Source: Xiphias gladius
Lineage: Eukaryota > Chordata > Actinopteri > Istiophoriformes > Xiphiidae
DNA: 64,000 nucleotides
Direction: 5' to 3'
Assembly: GCF_016859285.1 (NCBI RefSeq)
Contig: NC_053404.1
Coordinates: 13,562,605-13,626,604, forward strand
Shown here: one piece after another, positions 56,801 through 64,000 of the stretch
How the letters are laid out: each line of letters begins with the position of its first letter
Position numbering within the stretch: the first letter of the stretch is position 1
Made by a program: the position numbers and the translations under genes
Notes under the pieces: generated by a model
What the model was told of the DNA's origin: nothing
What the model saw: the letters and a program-made list of their open reading frames with translations, nothing else
The model's database searches: none

Positions 56801-59158
56801 CTGCTTCCCCCCAACACTCTGTAAGGAAGTGGCAGACGTTGAACTGCTGGTTGTGGATATTTGAGTGGACACAGCAGGTACTGCAGCGGGCACAGCAGCT
56901 GGCAACATGCCAACCTGAGGATTCTGAGGGGCAGGTGCAGCCTGATTGGGTGCCTGGATGATTACAATATGCTGACAGGCTGTTTGATTGGGTATTTCCT
57001 CCCTTACAACCGACTGGGTTGGGCAAGAACTTGTCTGTTGAAGAATGACCAAACTAGGATTGTTAGTTTTCTGTGGTGCCGTTACACCTGAGGCTGCTGC
57101 TCCAGTTGGGTTGACCTGCAGCACCTGCATGGTCTGAAGAAGGGGAAGCATGGTTGCCTGTGGCTGGGGCACCAGGGCTGGCTGAGGGAGGGGCTGAGGC
57201 TGTGGGATAAGGGCTGTTGGAGGATTCGGAAGCAATGATGCTGGTTGAAGTACAGCAGGCTGGGGCTGCGACACAACGGCATGGTGGGCCACCACAGCTG
57301 GCTGAGGTATTATGGCTGATTGGGGGAGAACAGCACACTGAGGCTGGGGGGCTAGGACAGGCTGAGGCTGTGCCTGGTTTATGATTGCTGGCTGTAGCTG
57401 GGGTGGTCTCTGAAAGTGCTGCGCTTGAATATGGGCTGTAATGGGTGTCTGTTGTACAGGGACATTTGGTTGCATCTGTATTTGAATGGGCTGAACAGAT
57501 GGTTTGTTGCCCATTGGACACAGAGTCACCTGCTGGACAGCCTGGGCGGTGTTGCTGACCTCTGGGGTGGGGAGACTCTGACAGACTGGCTGTACCGTGT
57601 TCCCTGCCATCTGGAGTGTTGTCCAGGTAGTCTGTGTGCTGCCTGCTGCCCCTGCCCTAAGAAGGGCTTGGCTGTTAGGGATAGCAGTGTAACTTACAGT
57701 TCTGATGGCAGTGTCCTCAGTGACCCAAGAGCAAACCTCTGAGGCTGCTGCTCTGGTTACAGTTTGTGTAAATGTGGGGAGAGTGGAAGCAGGCAGAGCT
57801 GAGCTTTCAGTGTGGAGTGGTGACGCTGAAGTAGCTGCTATTGTGAGGTTCTGGGCAGGGGGGGCAGGTTGAGGTTGCTGGGGCAGGGCTGTGGTGGCTG
57901 CAGGGATCTGGAGGGTAATGTAAGACACAGAGGGTGGCAGGGTGGGGGCTGCAGCCGGTGTCTCGACCACACACTGCTCTACCACTCTCAGGCCTGGCGT
58001 TGATTGGGTGGGTGTGACGTTCGACCCAGGGAGAAGAGCAGGGCTGGAAGAAGAGGTATTGACTTGCAGCAGGGCTCCATTAACTCTTAACCTGCCACTA
58101 ACCTCAGATGGTGGCTGAAGAATTAATGTTTCTGAAGGCTGTTTCCCTGGGCTAGTCTCCTTCCCAGCTGGACACATCACATTGCCATTGGAATAGACGA
58201 TGATCCCCTTTGGGAATTGGTGAGTAGGGGTCACCTTTGCCACCTTGGCACAGCGCTGTTTGCCCTTCCAGTGAATAGTGGGATCTTCTAGTAGGTTAAT
58301 GTCATGGGCTTTGAGGAGCTCAATGTAGTGAGCACTCTCCTTCCTGAGCTCCTCCAACTGACGCCGCAGCCGACGGATCTCCTCCGCTGCATAGAGGCCA
58401 AGCAGGCATAATCAATCAATTATGTACTTTATCATCCTTTTATGATTTTCAAGCACACATACTGTATAATCAGACTTTCAACACTTCAAGCATAATTAAA
58501 CTATAAGAAAATCAAAAAGTATGCCTGAGGTTTACAATTGTTAAGCTTCACCTTGGACTTTATCTCCTCCCTCCAGCAGCATTATATCATTTTGTTTCTT
58601 CAGTTCAGTGATGTAGCGAAAAGCCTGGTCCAAGATCATGTTCTTACTCTACAGATAAGGGGGTGAAGATTTGATGTTAAAACAAGCCATGTAACAGTTA
58701 ACTGGCCTATACACAACATGTTGCTGATAAGGAGAAACAAAAGCATCAGCTTGTCTCTTACCTGTTTAAGTGCCTGGGAACAGGGCAGAAGATTACCAAT
58801 GCGGTTAATCCCAGCATTAATCTTCTCTTTTCTGTGTCTCTCAACTAATTAAAGAAGAGGATAAACTTTAATGGACAGTCACGTTTAAAATGTTCCCCAG
58901 TTATGGAAATACATCACCTAAACCTAGCTGCAAGGTTTGAACAGAAAGATGGACTAGAGATATTATTGTACCTGCATTGTGAGATTCTTTGTTTTTCTTC
59001 TTTCTGCAAAAAAATTAAATGAATTCACGTATTTATTACATGTTATTAGATCTGCCTTTACTGATAATTTGGGTTGAAACAACAATATAGAGTAGATATG
59101 GCAAAAATCCTTACTTGGGTTTACGACCAGGTGTCTGAGTTTCAGTCATCTCTGGCAT
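51188..59158 (-). CDS. usf3: USF3, bHLH transcription factor (6 coding exons, 2365 aa)
   Basis: usf3 (KIAA2018 in human) encodes a nuclear protein with a USF-like bHLH domain expected to bind E-boxes. Coding exons in order: 59158-59115, 59003-58972, 58844-58762, 58648-58552, 58386-53363, 53005-51188. All junctions are GT/AG on the minus strand and the joined frame is open for 2365 codons. Human USF3 is about 2245 aa. The bHLH is at about residues 16-75, with H23, E27, R28 and R30 in the basic region, followed by a coiled coil to about 105. Diagnostic matches to human are MPEMTE at the start, TQTTWTTLQMAGNT, PTTTEEPTTNVALNSLGAL, RQTDSPMS, ITSLSVNNL-like SLSVNNLIR, YSAEALIGK and the C-terminus RPAHNISHILGHD. 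The long middle is Ser/Thr/Gln/Pro-rich and probably disordered. It is convergent with boc. Confidence 0.97.
53363..58386 (-). CDS. usf3: usf3 giant exon: coiled coil, disordered body, Q/H-rich region
   Basis: A 5024-nt exon begins after CTATGCAG with EEIRRLRRQLEELRKESAHY, the coiled coil following the bHLH. It then carries DPTIHWKGK and IIVYSNGN, both conserved with human, and a very long Ser/Thr/Pro/Gln-rich region. Its 3' part is extremely Gln/His-rich. The donor is CTTAAG|GTTGGT in phase 0. Many open frames on the plus strand here are shadows of this exon. Confidence 0.96.
53500..53755 (-). repeat. usf3: Q/H-rich cryptic repeat within usf3
   Basis: Runs of CAG/CAA/CAC/CAT codons encode about 85 residues made almost only of Q and H with some T and S (about residues 1630-1715). 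It is cryptic trinucleotide repetition. The corresponding human segment is much shorter. Confidence 0.85.
53861..53890 (-). repeat. usf3: Pure (CAG)10 in usf3 coding sequence
   Basis: Ten uninterrupted CTG units on the plus strand encode polyglutamine (about residues 1585-1594), extended by neighbouring CAG and CAA codons. Confidence 0.95.
58552..58648 (-). CDS. usf3: usf3 coding exon 4: loop and helix 2
   Basis: It encodes SKNMILDQAFRYITELKKQN, nearly identical to human USF3 helix 2. 97 nt, ends in phase 1 before GTGAAG. Confidence 0.96.
58762..58844 (-). CDS. usf3: usf3 coding exon 3: basic region and helix 1
   Basis: It encodes ERHRKEKINAGINRIGNLLP and CSQALKQ, the bHLH core. 83 nt, phase 1 to 0. 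Confidence 0.97.
58972..59003 (-). CDS. usf3: usf3 coding exon 2: start of basic region
   Basis: A 32-nt exon encodes KKKNKESHNA, the lysine-rich leader and first DNA-contact histidine. It is confirmed by exact phase fit (2 to 1) and by match to human HRKKNRETHNA. Confidence 0.95.
59115..59158 (-). CDS. usf3: usf3 coding exon 1: start codon
   Basis: ATG begins at 59158 and the exon encodes MPEMTETQTPGRKP. Human USF3 begins MPEMTENETP, which fixes the start. It ends CCCAA|GTAAGG in phase 2. Confidence 0.96.
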
Positions 59159-59236
59159 CCTGACCTAACAGTTGCCTGTATAAGGTATCAGTCAAGACAT
59201 TTAACACCTGGACCTTAAATCCCTTCCGTGTCCGTC
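59159..59236 (-). other. usf3: usf3 5' UTR part of exon 2
   Basis: Sequence upstream of the start codon is preceded at 59237 by the acceptor TTTTCATTGCAG, so the leader is spliced. Confidence 0.7.
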
Positions 59237-59800
59237 CTGCAATGAAAACATAAAGCATCCGGACCGGATGAAGTATGAATTATAAAAAAAGCATGATGAC
59301 ACCAGCCATTTGAATACCATCATGAAACATCACTTAGATGCAATTAGCCAGCAGCTATATTATCATATGATTTGATACAATAGTAGATGTGAGACAGTCA
59401 AAAGACCTTGTTAAGGTACAGAGCTTGTACTACTACAACTACTAGATGCTAATAAGATGGTGAAGATTGACCTATCTTTACAGCTAACCTAAACTCATTT
59501 ACCTGCATATTACAGCATAATTACAATGTTTAACGAATTGCAACAGTTCTGGTGTGACTTCTGGTTTACATTGTCGACGGTACGCGATGTTCAAATTTTT
59601 ATCCCGTCATCAGCAAGAACCAGCAAGAAACTAGCAATCTGAGCAATTACCTTTTCAGCTAGCTTTCTGTTAGCTAGCTGGCTAATAACTAGCTTTGCCT
59701 ACCGTTACCGACATAATTATTAAGCAAATTAATGACGCATTTTTTTTGTGTTCCTGCTGATAAAAAGCTGCTAATGGTGGGTAGTACACTAACCTCTAAC

Positions 59801-59930
59801 CTCGGCATTCTGAAGACTGTTTGCCTCTGCGATAACTTTGAGTTTGGATGCTAACTGTTAGCTAGCAAAGCATTCCACTCAACTCATCTCTCAAAACAAT
59901 CTAGGTACACCTAACTTGGTGCGGACAGAG
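59801..59930 (-). other. usf3: Candidate usf3 first (non-coding) exon
   Basis: The piece ends CCGAG|GTTAGA at 59801 on the minus strand, a possible donor, and lies just downstream of the CCAAT-box region. The transcription start is not fixed. Three short upstream ORFs would fall in the spliced leader. An alternative donor near 59705 cannot be ruled out. Confidence 0.4.
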
Positions 59931-59952
59931 GAGGGCTTTGGGGAAGTGACAG

Positions 59953-59996
59953 CCAATAGCATTTCAGATGTGGAAGGTTTCAGCCAATCACGACGT
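59953..59996 (-). promoter_or_regulatory. usf3: usf3 core promoter region with paired CCAAT boxes
   Basis: CCAAT occurs at 59953-59957 and 59984-59988, exactly 31 bp apart and in the same orientation, the arrangement bound by NF-Y in many TATA-less promoters. CACGACGTG follows the second box. They lie just upstream of the predicted usf3 leader. The end of naa50 is close by on the other side. Confidence 0.5.
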
Positions 59997-60149
59997 GTAA
60001 AAGGGAATCAAGGGATGAGTTTACAACGAACGCACCCAGACATCTTTCTATGCAGTAAATGTTTTTAAATGGTTTTTTCAACCATATTTCTCTGTCTGTA
60101 ACATATAATTCGCTATGTACATGGAAAAGAATTAGACAATTAGACACTA

Positions 60150-61459
60150 ATTTACTGCAAATAGTAATTCCTTTATTTAGACGTTAAAAAGTCTTACAAT
60201 ATAGAGCTCCAGAAAAGATAAAATTCTTCAAAGAAAGGAAAAACATGCTTATACTACAGTGGAGAGGACACAACTCTCCTTGCATGCAGAGGGGTCAGAG
60301 CTTCCTCTGGGTAATACACCTTTTAAGAGACCATACCAAAACTTCCAAACTATCGTCTTAAAAAACCTATTGAAGGTGTGTGTAACAACAGAAATTGACT
60401 GAGGAAAGAAGTTTGAGAAGATCATTTCTGCAAGGTGGCTACATAAGGTGCCAAATGTGTTAAAGGTAAGATGTCTCAAAACACTTCCATGTGTTTGGAG
60501 ATGCACATCCTCACACACCTTCATTATACCACTGAAAATAATGCCCAAATCCAATCCCAAACAGCCAATCTGTTGTTATCAGACACCCCTCAAAACACAT
60601 TGTAGAGTACCTTTCTCAGAAACACATTCAATACAATGATATTTTGTTTTTTTCTCTCATTCCTTAAATGTTTTCACTTTTAGTAGTAAACCCAGGAGAA
60701 CCTCTGAACCATTTGCCTTCTTGATGTAAAAAATAAAAACAAACATTTGAAGGGGAATTATATTAACAGGCTGGAACATGAAGTTATTCAGAAATTATAT
60801 GTGGTGACCACGTCTTCCCACCACCTCAAAACCGTTCAGCCTTCGTTGCGCCCGCACTGAGGGGATACATTTCTGCTTTTCCCCTCTGGACATGACATAT
60901 CAACAAACAGATCAGACTCATTTCCCATGAATCCCAGGGTTCAGGTGGTGAGGGGAAAGAGCTGTGACTGTTCCATGCAACAACTCAAAGCATCACTCCA
61001 AGCTGACCAGCTGGGATTTTGTGTGTCAGTGATGGTCTTTCCAAACACTTTTACCACTTCAAACCAACTGTTTTCTTTTGCTCAACTGTATAGATATGTC
61101 CCCATTAGCTTCAATAACCGCATAAAAACAACTCAAACACAAACAGTATGATTTGCAAACACCACACCCTCTCCTTCCGCCAAGTCTAAAACTGTCTGAA
61201 GTTGGCAACCTTGTCAATAGGAGCACTTGTGGATACTGAGCTTTTTTGTCATTTTCAATTATCTGTATGAGGAAAGGGGAGCAATAAAATATGCAAAACT
61301 CGACTTTGCAAAGTAAATGCAGCAATTTTTGTAATTTAAATTTGTTTTCTCTTTTTAGCGTCCTTTGAAGAAAGTGTTGAATGTGTCGACCCTGGGGCAT
61401 TTGTCACAGTTCTGTTTCTGTGGAGATGGGCACATCTGTGCTCTTTCCATGATGTACCC
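60150..61459 (-). other. naa50: naa50 3' UTR
   Basis: About 1.3 kb follows the naa50 stop and ends at an AATAAA at 60177-60172. No repeats or other genes are seen in it. Short open frames here are not conserved-looking. Confidence 0.7.
60172..60177 (-). terminator. naa50: Polyadenylation signal AATAAA for naa50
   Basis: TTTATT on the plus strand gives AATAAA on the minus strand. Cleavage would fall near 60155, about 200 bp from the usf3 promoter. Confidence 0.65.
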
Positions 61460-61637
61460 CTATTCTGCCTTCTGAAGCTCTCCAGTGGGGGCTGCACATG
61501 GGCTGCGCAGGCTCTTCTGCAACACATGGGCATCTGCAGGTTCTATCCTCTTGTAGTAATTCTTTTTTGTTTCGATGATCTCAAAGCCAAACTTCTGGTA
61601 AAAGTCAATGGCTGACTCATTGCTGATCTGCACATGA
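61460..61637 (-). CDS. naa50: naa50 last exon
   Basis: It encodes HVQISNESAIDFYQKFGFEI then ETKKNYYKRIEPADAHVLQK, including H112 and the YYKR substrate loop, then SLRSPCAAPTGELQKAE and TAG at 61462-61460. The acceptor is CACCGCAG. Confidence 0.96.
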
Positions 61638-62809
61638 CTGCGGTGAGGAAAAAAAGAAGTTTAGTAATTGGTAGAACATTAGACCTGGTCAAAAAGTAGA
61701 AATTAACAACAGAATATATTGATTTATGTTTACACTAGGGCTGAAAGAATCAATTTGATCAGTATCAGTAAAAATGATCTAATTAACCTGCCCTGAAAAT
61801 ACTGTGCGTTTTAACTGCAGCTGTAGTTTACTTAATACAAAAATCAATAAAATCTCAAACTTTCTGCAATTAAACACTCACAGGTAAATGTTGTCAAAAG
61901 TGCCATCCTTCTCACAGATGTTTAGCACATGATTCAGCATCTTTGTACCTGAAAAAGAGACAAATGCAAAGTTGGGGAAAAAAAGACAAGATCACAAAGT
62001 GCACTACAGTGTATTCTAAAGTTTCGGAGCTCCTTACCAATTCCAAGTCTACGGTAGGGTGCTAGACAGCCAAGTGTCATGATGTACAGTCTCTTCTGGT
62101 TCTGAGAGTGGTCCACTCTGCAGCACACAGCACCCACTGCAATATCATTGAAGTATGCTGCAAGACAAAGAAGTGGTAACACTGAAACACCACCAACAGA
62201 CAGGGAACCGTAATGCCTTATAACCTAAAAAGTAATGAAATCTGGACTGCATAGTGCAAGGAGATTTGAGGATTTGTTGAAAGTGAAAAAATCTGCCTTA
62301 CTGTATGAGTAACCCTGACAATATTGTGAAAGAGGTGAACATTTTTAACAGTATTGACTTGGCCTCCTCATACTGTATTCTTTCATGACATAATAGGAAA
62401 TAATAATAGGACACATAATGATCAGTGGACCAATGTGTGCATAATGCCTTTTTCAGCACAATATGCGGAAACCAAGCAGTTATGTAAGAATACTTTTCAT
62501 TCATGTGGTTGTTAAATCCTCTACATTGCACCAAGGATTGAATCCTGTCAGTGTATTTTTGCACCTCCTCTACTCCATTTCTTTTGCTAATATCCACTCT
62601 CATCATAAAAAGCATATTTTTCTATATGCAATCTTACAAAAGGTTGTGAGCCACATAAGTGATGTCTCTTACCTAGTTTTGCAAGCTCTCCCACTTCCAG
62701 TACATCTTTGTAAAACTTGTCGTTGTAGCTGACAGGGAAGATGACCTGGTTCAGGCGTTTCAGCTGCTTAATGTTGTGGGGTGTAACATCCCCCAGCTCG
62801 ATCCGGCTA
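61460..62809 (-). CDS. naa50: NAA50, N-alpha-acetyltransferase 50 (exons 2-5, start missing)
   Basis: NAA50 (San) is the acetyltransferase that acetylates N-terminal methionine of Met-hydrophobic proteins and associates with NatA. It is needed for sister chromatid cohesion (family knowledge). Exons on the minus strand: 62809-62673, 62157-62038, 61948-61882, 61637-61460. All have GT/AG junctions and phases fit. Human NAA50 starts MKG and its exon 1 would supply the first 8 nt. With those, this protein is 169 aa, the same as human. In that numbering the peptide-binding F27-P28-V29, catalytic Y73 and H112, and acetyl-CoA loop R84-R85-L86-G87-I88-G89 are all present. The last 17 residues diverge from mammals. 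Exon 1 was searched for in the rest of the window and not found, so it is probably beyond the right edge. Confidence 0.96.
61882..61948 (-). CDS. naa50: naa50 exon 4
   Basis: A 67-nt exon encodes TKMLNHVLNICEKDGTFDNI, identical to human over most of its length. Ends ACCT|GTGAGT in phase 2. Confidence 0.96.
62038..62157 (-). CDS. naa50: naa50 exon 3: catalytic strand and acetyl-CoA loop
   Basis: It encodes AYFNDIAVGAVCCRVDHSQN and KRLYIMTLGCLAPYRRLGIG with Y73 and the RRLGIG pyrophosphate-binding loop of GNAT enzymes. Phase 1-1, 120 nt. Confidence 0.97.
62673..62809 (-). CDS. naa50: naa50 exon 2
   Basis: It encodes SRIELGDVTPHNIKQLKRLN then QVIFPVSYNDKFYKDVLEVG, identical or nearly so to human. 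The acceptor is TTGTTCCAG. One leading base completes Gly3. Confidence 0.96.
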
Positions 62810-64000
62810 CTGGAACAAGAGCAAAACGGTCAAATAGCTGACAGTGGCTACACCATTATGTTCAGAAGTCTTTGATTCAAAATGCACTAAAGAGTAACTG
62901 TAAAGAAGTGAAAATGACAATAGGATGGCACAGTGACTTGATAAATTCAAGATCTAGCACTGCTGAGTACTTGAAATCTTTTTTTCCCAACCCACCCACT
63001 TGATACAATTGCTTTATTTTAATAGAGATTAATTGTAGAGAGCCAATTAACCAACACCAAATCAACTATTTTGATAACTGATTAATCTCAAGGCCATTTT
63101 TCATGCTAAACTGTTGAAAATTTCTGAGTTGCAGCTTCTTAATTGTGAGGATTTGACACATTTCTTTGTCTTTTGTGATAGCAAACCGAAAATGTTTGGG
63201 CTTTAGGAAACTGTGATGGGTATCTTTCACCATTTTCAATTAGTTACAAAAATGATTGGAAGATTAACTGATTATTAAAATTATGATTAGTGGTATCCGC
63301 AATTACTCCCCTAAATATGATCAAATTACAGGCAATCCAGAGTCGGTGGAGGCTCTGCTTTTGCCCCAGAGATGGCATCCTACAACAGTGGGATGTCATG
63401 TAGTATTTCCCAGTGCCAGACACATTCTACCTCTGATCGGATTTTCTAAACAACAAGCAAACCTAAAGCTAATGATTGAATTCTTGAATTTTATTGACTA
63501 ATAAAATGGATACTGCACTAGTTAAAATCATGAGTTACATTTTCTACTGTAAAGAACTTTGATTTGTGCCTTAGTAAGTGACCCAAACACAACAGTCCCT
63601 TTTGCCTGGTTGAGAGGTTCATTGTGGTATTTTTAGGACGAATACGCATCCAAAAACAGCTGTTGGTCACGTGTGTTGTTCATTAGGATGTACAGCGCCA
63701 GCATCCCTCCACGCTTCAGACGGTTAAGTCTGTAAAATCCTACCTGAATAACTAGTACAGTACAGCGTTTATCGTCCTTATGTCATTAGAGAATCGAGAC
63801 TTTAGCTAAAAATGTGTTGGTCAAGACGTGGAGCATTACTCCTAGTGCGTTACGTTGACAGATCCAGTTACACTGAGCAAGATGCCACAAACTCCTAAAT
63901 TGATGTCGGGTTTAAACGTCAACACAACTGACACAAACTTCACCAACATACGGTGACTGTTCAGCGACTTGTCTAATAACTTAGTTAATTGATCTGGCTG
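62810..64000 (-). other. naa50: naa50 intron 1 (partial) or upstream DNA
   Basis: No ATGAAAGG|GT first exon was found here. It contains a MITE copy (63026-63302) and a short open frame on the minus strand (63782-63636) of uncertain meaning. The right 200 bp is AT-rich with a few CpG. Confidence 0.6.
63026..63302 (+). mobile_element. MITE of the CGATTAATCG family
   Basis: TAACCAACACCAAATCAACT, TTTTGATAACTGATTAATCT, GTTGCAGCTTCTTAATTGTG and AATTAGTTACAAAAATGATT follow family order. Both termini are degenerate. It is about 275 bp. Confidence 0.75.

Noticed and set aside
53578..57742. Many plus-strand open frames across the usf3 exon
   Set aside because: They lie opposite a conserved coding exon and show only low-complexity Val/Ala/Gly or Leu-rich sequence. 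Shadows.
1..64000. Bacterial-type operons, CRISPR arrays, phage, or rRNA/tRNA genes
   Set aside because: None seen. The only tRNA-like sequence is the degenerate SINE at 42060. The spliced gene structures and repeats are those of a vertebrate genome.

Overview
The window is vertebrate genomic DNA, almost certainly from a teleost fish and probably a percomorph. It has multi-exon genes with GT/AG introns, very many (CA/GT)n microsatellites, and interspersed repeats whose terminal sequences match MITE and SINE families I know from teleost genomes. Three genes can be read in detail. They are boc (plus strand, 17 coding exons, about 36.2-49.4 kb), usf3 (minus strand, 6 coding exons, about 59.2-51.2 kb) and naa50 (minus strand, coding exons 2-5, about 62.8-61.5 kb). 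In human these three genes lie together on 3q13.2, which supports the identities.

Layout. Bases 1 to about 36,200 hold no protein-coding gene that I can support. This part contains microsatellites, at least five recognisable MITE-type copies, and several stretches rich in homeodomain, POU, PBX/MEIS or TCF-like motifs that look like candidate conserved regulatory DNA. The first boc coding exon follows a splice acceptor, so boc must have an upstream non-coding exon. The best candidate ends at 22,801, which would make roughly 22.8-36.2 kb the first boc intron. boc then runs to a stop at 49,356, with poly(A) signals at 50,270 and 50,390. usf3 faces it tail to tail, with a poly(A) signal near 50,630. 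The usf3 promoter, near 59.95 kb with two CCAAT boxes 31 bp apart, sits only about 200 bp from the 3' end of naa50. The tiny first coding exon of naa50 was not found and is probably beyond the right edge.

Function. BOC is a cell-surface Hedgehog co-receptor with four Ig domains, three fibronectin III domains and one transmembrane segment. USF3 is a very large bHLH transcription factor whose long low-complexity body is mostly one exon. NAA50 is a GNAT-fold N-terminal acetyltransferase. The genes share a neighbourhood but no pathway that the sequence reveals. I see no bacterial, viral, CRISPR or toxin system. The material most worth a second look is the regulatory-looking DNA upstream of boc, the Q/H-rich expansion and short upstream ORFs of usf3, a perfect intronic hairpin in boc, and the repeat families.
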